NCBI RefSeq assembly: GCF_008373765.1
Contig: NZ_VUJW01000003.1
Location: 972,636 to 1,036,635, forward strand
Length of the DNA stretch: 64,000 bases
Origin: Nocardioides antri
GTDB taxonomy: Bacteria; Actinomycetota; Actinomycetes; Propionibacteriales; Nocardioidaceae
Direction: 5' to 3'
Shown here: positions 31,490-39,715 of the stretch, in pieces
Position numbering within the stretch: position 1 is the first letter of the stretch
Layout of the letters: every line of letters begins with the position of its first letter
Notes under the pieces: model-generated
Database searches by the model: none
What the model saw: the letters and a program-made list of their open reading frames with translations, nothing else
Told to the model about the DNA's origin: nothing
Program-made: the position numbers and the translations under genes

Positions 31490-32341
31490 TCAGGACGCCA
31501 GCCAGGGCTCGAGGAGCTCCTCCCAGAGGTCGGCGTTGGCGGACCGGAAGAAGCCGTGGTGGCCGAGTCGGCGGCCGTCGAGCTGGTCGGGGCTGAAGCG
31601 CTGGCGGACGAGGGCGGCGTTGGAGTACCAGTCGTGGAGGTGGCGGATGCTGTCGGCGCTCATCAGCTCGTCGTCGGTGAAGGACAGCGACATCATCGGC
31701 GCCTTGACCTCCGCGAAGAGCTCGGGTGCCTCGGGGTGGTCGGCCTGGAGATACTCCGGGTGCAGGCACCACCGGCCCCACTGCCGCATCGCACCGGCCG
31801 GCAGGTCGCCGACCATGTTCAGCCGGTCGCCGGGGTAGTAGCCGGCGACGCGGATCGCGAGCGGCGCGACCACGCGCCAGAGGAACGGGGCGATCCAGCG
31901 CACGCCGGGCTGGTTGCGGCGCCAGTACCCGTCGCCGGCGGACACCGTGATCACGGACGCCAGCCGGGTGTGGTCGACGAACGGGACCATCTGGCCGCCG
32001 AGGCTGTGCCCGATCCAGGTGACCGGAAGGCCGTCGGCGTCGTCGGCGACCGCGTCGAGGATCGTGCGTACGTCGGCGAACCAGCGGTCGACGTCGGCCG
32101 GCTCGGCCTTCATCTCGGCCCGGCTCCCCATGCCCCGGTAGTCGAAGGTCACCGTCCGCCAGCCGCGAGCGGCGAGGTGGGTGGCGAGCGGGGCGTAGTA
32201 GGACGACGGCGTCGCCATGGCGGGTACGACGAGCACGACTCCCCGGGTCTCGGAGGCCGGCTCGAAGGTAGTGATCGGCAGGGTGCGACCGTCGTCGGCC
32301 GTCACCGCTTGCCTCGGGTTATGACGGGTGTCATAGTTCAT
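31490..32341 (-). CDS. alpha/beta hydrolase
   Basis: 283 aa. Nucleophile elbow GHSLGG (Ser about residue 115), oxyanion-region VVPAMATPSSYYAPLA, the TFDYRGMGSR strand and a late Asp/His pair (FTDDELMS, LGHHGFF). It resembles the hydrolase group with large-substrate lid (esterase or acyltransferase). TAGACT stands 6 nt upstream of the ATG. Divergent from a TetR gene with two dyads between, so it is the probable target of that regulator. Substrate unknown. Confidence 0.9.
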   Translation of the reverse strand: MNYDTRHNPRQAVTADDGRTLPITTFEPASETRGVVLVVPAMATPSSYYAPLATHLAARGWRTVTFDYRGMGSRAEMKAEPADVDRWFADVRTILDAVADDADGLPVTWIGHSLGGQMVPFVDHTRLASVITVSAGDGYWRRNQPGVRWIAPFLWRVVAPLAIRVAGYYPGDRLNMVGDLPAGAMRQWGRWCLHPEYLQADHPEAPELFAEVKAPMMSLSFTDDELMSADSIRHLHDWYSNAALVRQRFSPDQLDGRRLGHHGFFRSANADLWEELLEPWLAS

Positions 32342-32390
32342 GGCGAGAGTCTATGGCGGTTGTCATAGACGAGGCAATAGGATGTGTGGT
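32320..32390. promoter_or_regulatory. divergent promoters and operators (hydrolase / TetR)
   Basis: Minus strand: TAGACT (complement of 32348-32353) and 6 nt to the ATG at 32341. Plus strand: TAGGAT (32378-32383) and 7 nt to the GTG at 32391. Operators: GTCTATG-N8-CATAGAC (32350-32371) overlaps the minus -10 box, and TATGAC-N4-GTCATA (32320-32335) lies inside the first codons of the hydrolase gene. Both use the half-site GTCATA(G). Confidence 0.75.
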
Positions 32391-32948
32391 GTGGCACGCG
32401 ACACCCGGAGCCGGATGATCTACGGCGCGGCGCTGATGGTCGGCACCCGCGGCGTCGGCGGACTGAGCCTGCGCGACCTCGCCAAGGAGGCGGGGGTCCC
32501 GATCGGCTCGACCTACCACCACTTCCCCGGCGGCCGGCAGCAGCTCATCGAGGAGGCGATCCGCACGGTCGGCGCCGCCGTCACCCGCCGGATCGAGGTC
32601 GGCCGCGAGCGCGGCCCGGTCGCGGCGCTCGACGCGTTCGGCGACGAGTGGCGGGCGATGCTCGAGGACAGCGACTTCCGCACGGGCTGCCCCGTCTTCG
32701 CCGTCGCCACCGGCGACGAGCCCGAGCTGCGGGCCATCGCCACCGAGGTCCTCGAGTCCTGGCAGTCCTCGCTCGCCGGCGTATTCACCGACTCCGGCAT
32801 CGACCCCGCTCGGGCGCCGCGGCTGGCGATGTTCCTCGTCGCGGCGATCGAGGGCGCCGTGGCGCTCTGCCAGGCGGAGCAGTCGATCGCGCCCCTCCGC
32901 GACACGATGGACGAGCTCCACCACATCGTCGACGCCGCCCTCCGATGA
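32391..32948 (+). CDS. TetR/AcrR family regulator
   Basis: 185 aa. HTH region LSLRDLAKEAGVPIGSTYHHFPGGRQQLIEEA (about residues 24-55); C-terminal ligand domain of the LmrA/YxaF-like type with TGCPVFAVA. The GTG at 32391 is chosen because TAGGAT stands 7 nt upstream and the HTH begins soon after; the open frame from 32340 overlaps the operator. It probably represses itself and the divergent hydrolase gene through the GTCATAG dyads. Confidence 0.9.
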   Translation: MARDTRSRMIYGAALMVGTRGVGGLSLRDLAKEAGVPIGSTYHHFPGGRQQLIEEAIRTVGAAVTRRIEVGRERGPVAALDAFGDEWRAMLEDSDFRTGCPVFAVATGDEPELRAIATEVLESWQSSLAGVFTDSGIDPARAPRLAMFLVAAIEGAVALCQAEQSIAPLRDTMDELHHIVDAALR

Positions 32949-32977
32949 CGCGTCGGTCTCCCCTCACGCGTCGCCCG

Positions 32978-32990
32978 TAGGCTCGCGGGT
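32978..32990 (+). promoter_or_regulatory. leaderless -10 box of the PatB-like gene
   Basis: TAGGCT (32978-32983), 7 nt, then the GTG at 32991. It gives the gene its own promoter although it lies only 42 nt after the TetR gene. Confidence 0.5.
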
Positions 32991-34133
32991 GTGATCGTTG
33001 ACCGCACCGACGACGAGCTCCGCTACGCCTTGCCCTGCAAGTGGGGGCTGGTCGAGGACGACGTCCTCCCGGCGTGGGTGGCGGAGAGCGACTACGCCTG
33101 GGCGCCTCCGATCGCCGCCGCGCTCGCGGACGCGGTCGCGCGCGGTCTGACCGGCTACCCCGACTTCGAGGTCGGCGGGCCGCTCGGCGAGGCGTACGCC
33201 GGGTTCGCGCGCCGACAGTTCGGCCACGAGGTCGACCCCGGCGACGTCGTACCCACCGCCGACGTCACCGCCGGCGTCCGGCTCGCGCTCGACGTGCTCT
33301 CCGAGCCGGGGCCGGTCGTCATGCCGCTGCCCGGCTACCCGCCGCAGCTCTCGATCGCCGAGATCACCGGCCGGCAGCGGGTCGACCTCGTCGTCGACCC
33401 CGACGCGGAGCGGGCCGAGATCGACCTCGACGCGCTCGACCGCCTGTTCGCCGACGGCGCCCGCACCCTGCTGCTCACCCAGCCGCACAACCCCTGGGGG
33501 CGGGTCTTCACCCGCGCCGAGCTGGAGGGCATCCGCGACGTCGTACGTCGCCACGGGGCGCGCGTCGTCTCCGACGAGATCCACGCGCCGCTGGTCCTCG
33601 AGGGCTCTCCGCCCCATGTGTCCTACCTGTCGCTCGACGGCACCGCCGACCACGCGGTCGCCGTGGTCGCGGCGTCGAAGGCGTTCAACACCCAGGGCCT
33701 GAAGTGCGCGCAGATCGTCGCGCCGGACCCGGCAACGCGCGAGCGGATCCGCGCGGTGCCGATGGCGCGCAACGACTCCTGGTCACCGCTCGGCGTCGTC
33801 GCCAGCGTGGCCGCCTACACCGAGTGCGACGACTGGCTGGACGCCCTCCGCGCCCGGCTGTCCGCCCAGCGCGACCTGCTCGTCGACCTCCTCGCCGAGC
33901 ACCTGTCGGAGGCGCGGATGCGGCCGCTGGAGGCGACCTACCTCGCCTGGCTCGACCTCCGCAGCTACGGCCACGACGACCCCGCCGCGGTGGCGCTCGA
34001 GCGGGGCCGGGTGCGGCTCTCCCCCGGCCACGACTACCACCCGGGGCTGCCCGGGCACGTGCGGCTCAACATCGCGACCAGCCCCGAGCGGCTGACCGAG
34101 ATCGTGCGCCGGATCTCGAAAGCCCTGGCCTGA
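32991..34133 (+). CDS. PLP-dependent aminotransferase, MalY/PatB cystathionine beta-lyase type
   Basis: 380 aa, class I/II fold. The PLP lysine is in AASKAFNTQGLKCAQI; PHNPWGRVFTRAEL and SDEIHAPLVL carry the pocket Asn and Asp. The short N-terminal motif LPAWVAESDYAWAPPI fits the MalY/PatB group, which cleaves cystathionine or cysteine conjugates (beta-elimination) rather than transaminating. Cytosolic. It follows a TetR gene but has its own TAGGCT box. Convergent with the GH1 gene 7 nt away. Confidence 0.92.
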   Translation: MIVDRTDDELRYALPCKWGLVEDDVLPAWVAESDYAWAPPIAAALADAVARGLTGYPDFEVGGPLGEAYAGFARRQFGHEVDPGDVVPTADVTAGVRLALDVLSEPGPVVMPLPGYPPQLSIAEITGRQRVDLVVDPDAERAEIDLDALDRLFADGARTLLLTQPHNPWGRVFTRAELEGIRDVVRRHGARVVSDEIHAPLVLEGSPPHVSYLSLDGTADHAVAVVAASKAFNTQGLKCAQIVAPDPATRERIRAVPMARNDSWSPLGVVASVAAYTECDDWLDALRARLSAQRDLLVDLLAEHLSEARMRPLEATYLAWLDLRSYGHDDPAAVALERGRVRLSPGHDYHPGLPGHVRLNIATSPERLTEIVRRISKALA

Positions 34134-34140
34134 GCGGGAG

Positions 34141-35508
34141 TCAGTCGTTCCCGGCCCGGATGGCAGCGGCCAGGTCGGCGTACCACTGGAACGACCGCTT
34201 CGGCGTCCGCACCTGCGTCTCGTAGTCGACGTGCACGAGGCCGAACCGGGCACTGAGGCCTGCGGCCCACTCGAAGTTGTCGAGCAGCGACCACGCGTAG
34301 TACCCGCGCACGTCGACGCCCCGCCGCACCGCCTCGGCGACCGCCGTCAGGTGCGCAGCGTGGTAGTCGATCTGCGCCTGGTCGTCGACGACGCCGTTCT
34401 CGTCGGGCTCCCCGCGGTAGGCGCAGCCGGACTCGGTGATGTAGATCGGAGGTACGGCGGCGCGCAGCCGCGCGCGGAACATGATCAGCCACTCACGGAG
34501 CGCGTCCGGCACGACCGGCCAGTCCAGGTCGGTCGTCGGGTAGCCCATGACCTCGCGGAGGTCGAACGGCGACTCGCTGTCCTCCGGAGCGGCCCCGACG
34601 CGGAGAGGGCTGTAGTAGTTGACGCCGTAGAAGTCCAACGGCTGCCGGATCGTCGCCATGTCGCCGTCCTGGACCATGTACTCGAGGAGCGGCGCGAGGT
34701 CCATCGGGTAGCGCCCGAGGAGCATCGGCTCGAGGTACATCCCGTTCCACAGGGCGTCGAACAGCTTGGACGCGCCCACGTCGGCGTCGTCGTCGGACGC
34801 GGGCCAGACCGGCGCGTGGTTGTTGGCGCAACCGACGCTGGTCGCGCCCGCCGCGCGCAGTGCGATCGCCGCCCGTCCGTGCGCGACCAGCAGGTGGTGT
34901 GCCACCGGGAGCGCCTCGAACATCAATGCCTTGCCGGGCGCGTAGCTGCCGTTCCCGTATCCGCGCATGGTGAGGACGTTCGGCGAGGCGATCGGGATCC
35001 AGTGCTCGACGCGGTCGGCGAGCCGCTCTCCGACGACGGCGGCGTACTCCGCGAACCGCTCGACCGTCGCCCGGTTGAGCCAGCCGCCGTCGTCCTCGAG
35101 CGCCTGCGGCAGGTCCCAGTGGAAGAGGGTCACCATCGGCTGCACACCTGCGCCGAGGACGTCGTCGACGAGGCGGTCGTAGAAGTCGAGCCCCCGGTGG
35201 TTGACCGGACCGCTGCCGCTCGGCTGCACGCGCGGCCAGGCGACCGAGAACCGGTAGCCGCCCGCGCCCAGCCGCTTCAACAGGCGCAGGTCCTCGTCGG
35301 CGCGGTGGTAGTGGTCGGCCGCGACCGCACCGCTGCTGCCGTCGGCGATCCGCCCCGGCTCCGCGCAGAACGTGTCCCAGACGCTGCGTCCGCGGCCGTC
35401 CTCGGTCACCGCGCCCTCGATCTGGTACGCCGACGTCGCAGTGCCGAAGCGGAAGTCAGCCGGCAGCATGGGCAGGCGGGAATCCCGCGACGGCGGCGTC
35501 ACGGGCAC
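34141..35508 (-). CDS. GH1 family beta-glucosidase-like protein lacking the acid/base Asn-Glu
   Basis: 455 aa, normal GH1 length; an internal ATG at 35469 would give 442 aa and a more usual N-terminus. Kept residues: Gln29 (SAYQIEGA), His130 (LFHWDLPQAL), nucleophile Glu359 (YITESG), Trp406, Glu413 and Trp414 (WSLLDNFEW). Missing: the TxNEP motif that holds the acid/base Glu reads IASPN here (Ala174, Ser175). I checked this at the codon level (34984-34986 encodes Ser). Retaining GH1 enzymes need both Glu residues, apart from myrosinases (Gln). So it may be inactive on ordinary glucosides or use another chemistry. No signal peptide. Confidence 0.9.
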   Translation of the reverse strand: MPVTPPSRDSRLPMLPADFRFGTATSAYQIEGAVTEDGRGRSVWDTFCAEPGRIADGSSGAVAADHYHRADEDLRLLKRLGAGGYRFSVAWPRVQPSGSGPVNHRGLDFYDRLVDDVLGAGVQPMVTLFHWDLPQALEDDGGWLNRATVERFAEYAAVVGERLADRVEHWIPIASPNVLTMRGYGNGSYAPGKALMFEALPVAHHLLVAHGRAAIALRAAGATSVGCANNHAPVWPASDDDADVGASKLFDALWNGMYLEPMLLGRYPMDLAPLLEYMVQDGDMATIRQPLDFYGVNYYSPLRVGAAPEDSESPFDLREVMGYPTTDLDWPVVPDALREWLIMFRARLRAAVPPIYITESGCAYRGEPDENGVVDDQAQIDYHAAHLTAVAEAVRRGVDVRGYYAWSLLDNFEWAAGLSARFGLVHVDYETQVRTPKRSFQWYADLAAAIRAGND

Positions 35509-35519
35509 AATCGTGCAGT

Positions 35520-36245
35520 GTGAGCGTGGACATCCGCAGGAGTTCGAGCCGGTTCGTCGAGCGTGAGCCGGGACGTCGTACCCAGCACGGGCTCTCGTTC
35601 GGTGCGCACTACGACCCCGACTGGCTCTCGTTCGGTCCGATGGTGTGTCACGACGACCACCTTCTCGGCTCCGGCCGCGGCTTCGACGAGCACCCCCACG
35701 CCGACCTCGAGATCGTCACCTTCGTGCAGTCGGGCGCGCTGGTCCACACCGACTCGCTCGGCACCGCCGCCGAGCTGGGCGCGGGCGAGCTGGCGGTGCT
35801 GTCGGCGGGCGCGGGTGTCCGCCACAGCGAGGTCGCCGCAGGCACCGGTCCTACGCGGTTCGTCCAGGTGTGGCTGCGGCCGGACGAGCCCGGCATGTCG
35901 CCGTCCTACCGACGCGGGTCGACAGGCGCTGCCCGACCCGGCGCCGGTCTCGTCCCGGTCGCCGGCGACGGAACCGACCTGCCGATCGGGGTGGCCGGGG
36001 CGTCGTACGCCGTCGCCCGGCTGGCCGCCAACGAGACGCTGACCCTGCCGGCCGCCTACCGGGTCCACGCGTACGTCGCCTCCGGCGCGCTGCTGCGCTC
36101 CTCGCTCGCCCAGCCGCTCAGCGCCGGCGATGCGTTCTGCTTCGTGGACGAGCCCGCGCGCGACGTCACTGCCGGAGTGCCCACCGAGCTGCTGGTCTGG
36201 TCGTTCGCGGCGTCAGAGCCCCACGCGCAGTCGCAGGGCGATTGA
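35520..36245 (+). CDS. pirin family protein (YhhW-like bicupin)
   Basis: 241 aa. N-terminal pirin cupin with metal ligands in FDEHPHADLEIVTFVQSGALVHTDSLG and GAGVRHSE, and a shorter C-terminal cupin. YhhW-type pirins can cleave quercetin (2,3-dioxygenase) in vitro; the cellular role is unclear. The GTG at 35520 lies 12 nt from the divergent GH1 gene start, with CACAAT 8 nt upstream as a possible -10 box. The last 33 nt overlap the end of the convergent gene at 36213. Confidence 0.88.
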   Translation: MSVDIRRSSSRFVEREPGRRTQHGLSFGAHYDPDWLSFGPMVCHDDHLLGSGRGFDEHPHADLEIVTFVQSGALVHTDSLGTAAELGAGELAVLSAGAGVRHSEVAAGTGPTRFVQVWLRPDEPGMSPSYRRGSTGAARPGAGLVPVAGDGTDLPIGVAGASYAVARLAANETLTLPAAYRVHAYVASGALLRSSLAQPLSAGDAFCFVDEPARDVTAGVPTELLVWSFAASEPHAQSQGD

Positions 36246-37130
36246 CGCCACGTCCGGGTCGTCGACGTCGACGACAGCCAGCAGGCGGGCGTGCTCGTGA
36301 TCGGCCTCGAGCAGCATGAGGCCCTCGACCTTGCTGACCCGCCCGTCGACGAGCGGCAACGGGCCGACGTCCGCGACGACCCGGTCGTCGAGCCGCACCA
36401 GCGCGGACGCGACGACCGGCCCGTCGTCCCGGACGTTCGGGGTGTCCTCGGCGGCGGCGCTCAGGATCGACGACCCGTCGGGCAGGGTGACGGCGTCGGT
36501 GACCGCGAGCCCGACGCCGTGCACCTCCCCCAGGTCGTAGCTCACGGGGTTGGACACGGTCAGCGCACCCGGCGCGACCCGCCCGAGCACGACGGCCGCG
36601 GCCGCTGCCGGGTCCAGGTCGACGCTCCCGGAGGGCACTCCGGCGGACGGGAGGCCGCGGTGGTACCACCGCAGCACGTCCCCCACCCGGCAGGCGCCCT
36701 CCAGGTTGAGCACGTCCGGTGACACCTCCAGCGCCTCCGCCACCACGGCGTAGAGCGGCGCCAGGTCGGCCACCGCGACCTGCGGCCGCCCTTCCACCAG
36801 CTCAACGAGGACCCCTCGCATCCGCGCCGGCGACGACCCCGAGCCCAGCACCAGGACGGCCGACGCCCCGTCGACCTCGATCTCGCAGGCCGCCTCGAGG
36901 TCGGGCTTGAGGTGCTTGGTCCCCGACGCCTCGTCGAACAGCTCGCGACCGTCGACCGGCGGGACAAGGCGTACGGCGGTGGCGGACCCGGCGCGGAGCC
37001 ACGCGGCGTGGGTGGCGTCGTCCTGCACCACCAGGAACCCGTCGCCCAGCGGCGCCACCGCGGACGCAGCCCGGACCGGCGACCCGTCGTCGAAGAGCAA
37101 CCGTTCGACGCTCTCGACCTCGACCCGCAC
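36213..37130 (-). CDS. hypothetical protein, probable beta-propeller-like fold
   Basis: 305 aa, no firm family; it resembles proteins listed as DUF6929 (from memory). It is rich in short beta strands with regular polar turns (DGFLVVQDDATHAAWL, GASAVLVLGSGSSPARMRG, LNLEGACRVGDVLRWYHRG), suggesting a propeller, and has no signal peptide or membrane segment. The GTG start has AAGACT 6 nt upstream. Its 3' end overlaps the pirin gene by 33 nt in the convergent orientation. It lies 32 nt upstream of nothing on its strand, so it is probably transcribed alone or read from the DagK gene side. Confidence 0.7.
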   Translation of the reverse strand: MRVEVESVERLLFDDGSPVRAASAVAPLGDGFLVVQDDATHAAWLRAGSATAVRLVPPVDGRELFDEASGTKHLKPDLEAACEIEVDGASAVLVLGSGSSPARMRGVLVELVEGRPQVAVADLAPLYAVVAEALEVSPDVLNLEGACRVGDVLRWYHRGLPSAGVPSGSVDLDPAAAAAVVLGRVAPGALTVSNPVSYDLGEVHGVGLAVTDAVTLPDGSSILSAAAEDTPNVRDDGPVVASALVRLDDRVVADVGPLPLVDGRVSKVEGLMLLEADHEHARLLAVVDVDDPDVASIALRLRVGL

Positions 37131-37162
37131 GCGGTCAGTCTTGCCGACGGGGCGCCCCGTCG

Positions 37163-38080
37163 TCAGCGCAGGATCTTGACCGCGCCGGGCCGGACCTCGA
37201 CGACCAGGGGGTCGGCGCCGGTCGCCGGGAGATCGCCCAGCCGCTCGCCGTCGGCGCCGATCGGCACGACGGCCCGGCTCCTGGCGTAGCTGCCCGACAC
37301 GGTCACCCGCGAGCCGCGGAGGACCTTGACCTCGTCGAGCGCGACGTGCGCGCCGTCGTACACCTTGGGGAGCGAGCGGATCAGGTCGAGCCGGCCCGCG
37401 GCCTCGATGACGATCACGTCGAGCTCGCCGTCGTCGACGGACGCCTCGGGCGCGATGGCCATGCCCTTGCCGTAGTAGCGCGAGTTCGCGACCACGACGT
37501 TGGCGGCGCGGTGCTCGGACCGGCGACCGTCCACCTCGACCGTCAGCGCGACCGGACGATAGGTGGCGAGGGCGCGGACCGCGGCGACCGGGTACTGCAG
37601 CCTCCCCGGAAGCCAGTGCGACCGGTCCACGATCTCCCCCGCACGTGCGTCCACGCCCGCGTAGACCGAACCGGCGACCATCACGCTCGGCCGGCCGGGC
37701 AGGACGACCGACAGCAGGTCGACGGGCGTCGGCGCGCCGCCGAGCAGCAGCTCGACCTGGGCGGCCTCGGACGTCGGCACCTCGAGCATGCGAGCGAAGT
37801 CGTTGCCCCGGCCGGCCGGGATCACCGCGAGCTCGCCGCCGGCGTCGACGACAGCACCGGCGACCGACGACAACATCCCGTCGCCCCCGACGGAGACCAC
37901 GACCCGGCCGTCCGCGACCGCAGCCTTGACGAGGTCCGGCACCACGGCCGGCGACGACGTGTAGCTGACCTCGACCGCGGCTCCGGCCTCGCGGAGCCGC
38001 CGCGCCAGCGGGACCACGACCCGGGGAGCCGCGCCCCCGCCGGAGTTGGGGTTGACCAGGAAGGTGAACGACCGGCTCAT
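37163..38080 (-). CDS. diacylglycerol/lipid kinase (DagK, YegS-like)
   Basis: 305 aa. Signature motifs: FLVNPNSGGG at the N-terminus, VVSVGGDGMLSSVAGAVVDAGGELAVIPAGRGNDFARML (nucleotide site GGDG and GRGNDF), and NVVVANSRYYGKGMAIAPEASVDDGELDV in the beta domain. It phosphorylates diacylglycerol or a related lipid to phosphatidic acid. The ATG overlaps the stop of the AGPS-like gene (ATGA). The arrangement GlpD-TetR facing flavoprotein-DagK matches Rv2249c-Rv2252 of M. tuberculosis, where Rv2252 is a DAG kinase tied to PIM phospholipids. Confidence 0.92.
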   Translation of the reverse strand: MSRSFTFLVNPNSGGGAAPRVVVPLARRLREAGAAVEVSYTSSPAVVPDLVKAAVADGRVVVSVGGDGMLSSVAGAVVDAGGELAVIPAGRGNDFARMLEVPTSEAAQVELLLGGAPTPVDLLSVVLPGRPSVMVAGSVYAGVDARAGEIVDRSHWLPGRLQYPVAAVRALATYRPVALTVEVDGRRSEHRAANVVVANSRYYGKGMAIAPEASVDDGELDVIVIEAAGRLDLIRSLPKVYDGAHVALDEVKVLRGSRVTVSGSYARSRAVVPIGADGERLGDLPATGADPLVVEVRPGAVKILR

Positions 38081-39687
38081 GGGATGAGCACCCCGGGGTT
38101 CAGGATCCCGACCGGGTCCAGCTCCCGCTTGACGGCCCGGAGCACGGCGACGCCGACGTCCCCGATCTCCGGCGTCAGCCAACCACGGTGGTCGGTGCCG
38201 ACCGCGTGGTGGTGGGTGATCGACGCACCGCTGGCGACGATCGCGTCGTTGGCGGCGGCCTTGGCCTTCAGCCACCGCTCGAGCGGCTGCTCGCCGCCGG
38301 CCGTCGCGACCGTGAAGTAGAGCGAGCACCCGGTGGCGTAGACGTGCGAGATGTGACAGAGCACCATCGTGCCCTCGCCCAGCGCCCCCTCGAGCGCGGC
38401 CTTCACCGCGGTGTAGAGGCGCTCGCGGTTCGACCAGAAGGTCACCGTCTCGAGGGTCTCGACGAGGACGCCGACGTCGAGCAGCGAGTCGCGGAGGTAC
38501 GGCGCGTTGTAGCGGCCCGCCGCCCACGCCTCACCCGGCTCGGCGCCGAGGGGGGAGCCGCCGAGTCGGGTGAGTGCATCGGTGACCGCGGCCTTCTTCG
38601 CCGCGACTGCCGAGGGCGTGCCCTCGTACCCCACGATCATCAGGCATCCGCCCGCCCCCTGATCGGACGCGGCCGCGCCGCCGATCGCGTCAGGGCGCGC
38701 CAGGTTGATGGCGGTCTCGTTCTCGTCGGAGAGCCGGAGGACGGTCGGGAGCAGGTCTCCTTGGGCGAGCGCCCGCATCGCGTCGGCGCCGGCGGCGAAG
38801 GACGGCCACTGCCAGCCCTCGTACTCCTTGACCTCCGGCAGCGGCCGCACCCGGACGGTGACCTCGGTGATCACGCCGAACGCGCCCTCCGAGCCGAGGA
38901 AGAGCTCGCGCAGGTCGGGGCCGCACGCGTTCGACGGAGCGGTGCCGCCGAGCCGGACCTCGCCGCTCGGCGTCGCGACCCGCAGCCCGACGACCATGGC
39001 GTCGAAGCGGCCGTAGCCCGCGCTCGACTGGCCGCTCGACCGCGTCGCCGCGAAGCCGCCGATGGACGCGAACTCGAAGCTCTGCGGGTAGTGGCCGAGC
39101 ATCAGCCCGTGCTCGGCCAGGAGCGCCTCGGCCTCGGGGCCGCGCAGGCCCGGGCCGAGCGTGGCCGTCGAGGAGACCGGGTCGAGCGCGACCAGGCTGC
39201 GCATCCGGCCGAGGTCCAGCGAGACCACGCCGGCGAAGCCCTCGCGGTCGGGAGCCAGGCCACCGGTCACCGCCGTACCCCCGCCGAACGGGACGACCGC
39301 GATCCGGTGCTCCTGCGCGTAGGCGAGCAGCGCCTGCACGTCCTCGTGGCTGCCGGGCCGTACGACGACGTCGGGGGCGTCGCTCAGGTCGCCGGCGCGC
39401 TGGCGGAGCAGGTCGGGCGTCGACTTGCCGCGGGTCCGCCGGCGCCGGAGGTCGTCGTCGAGCACCACCGCGTCCTCACCGACGACCGCGCGCAGGCCGT
39501 CGATCAGCCCCGCCGGGAGGTGCGGCGCCGGCACGGCGACCTCCGCCGCGGCCGGGGTGTCGGACAGCGGGAGGACCAGGCCCACCAGGTCGCGGACGCC
39601 GTCGGGTAGTGGCCCGGCGTGCGTCGGGTCGCCCCACCGCGTCGGCGGCATCTCGGGCTGGAGCTGGTCGTGGCTGGGCTGGGTCAT
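38077..39687 (-). CDS. FAD-binding oxidase, alkyl-DHAP-synthase-like
   Basis: 536 aa, VAO/PCMH flavoprotein. The FAD site is PFGGGTAVTGGLAP and the C-terminal cap has ITHHHAVGTDHRGWL, the His-rich motif of alkyldihydroxyacetonephosphate synthases, plus the ending DPVGILNPGVLIP. The N-terminus MPPTRWGDP also fits that group (KWG). A D-lactate/glycolate oxidase role is the alternative. It is coupled to the DagK gene and faces TetR-GlpD, so glycerol-phosphate or ether-lipid metabolism is a reasonable inference. Confidence 0.85.
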   Translation of the reverse strand: MTQPSHDQLQPEMPPTRWGDPTHAGPLPDGVRDLVGLVLPLSDTPAAAEVAVPAPHLPAGLIDGLRAVVGEDAVVLDDDLRRRRTRGKSTPDLLRQRAGDLSDAPDVVVRPGSHEDVQALLAYAQEHRIAVVPFGGGTAVTGGLAPDREGFAGVVSLDLGRMRSLVALDPVSSTATLGPGLRGPEAEALLAEHGLMLGHYPQSFEFASIGGFAATRSSGQSSAGYGRFDAMVVGLRVATPSGEVRLGGTAPSNACGPDLRELFLGSEGAFGVITEVTVRVRPLPEVKEYEGWQWPSFAAGADAMRALAQGDLLPTVLRLSDENETAINLARPDAIGGAAASDQGAGGCLMIVGYEGTPSAVAAKKAAVTDALTRLGGSPLGAEPGEAWAAGRYNAPYLRDSLLDVGVLVETLETVTFWSNRERLYTAVKAALEGALGEGTMVLCHISHVYATGCSLYFTVATAGGEQPLERWLKAKAAANDAIVASGASITHHHAVGTDHRGWLTPEIGDVGVAVLRAVKRELDPVGILNPGVLIP

Positions 39688-39715
39688 GTGTTACAGTGTG
39701 ACATATGTCGTCACA
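39688..39715. promoter_or_regulatory. divergent promoter and TetR operator (AGPS-like / TetR-GlpD)
   Basis: TGTGAC-N7-GTCACA (39697-39702 and 39710-39715) is a perfect dyad spanning the TetR start codon at 39705. TACAGT (39692-39697) lies 7 nt before that ATG. On the minus strand CACACT lies 7 nt before the ATG at 39687. Only 17 nt separate the two start codons, so one bound repressor would block both. Confidence 0.75.
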
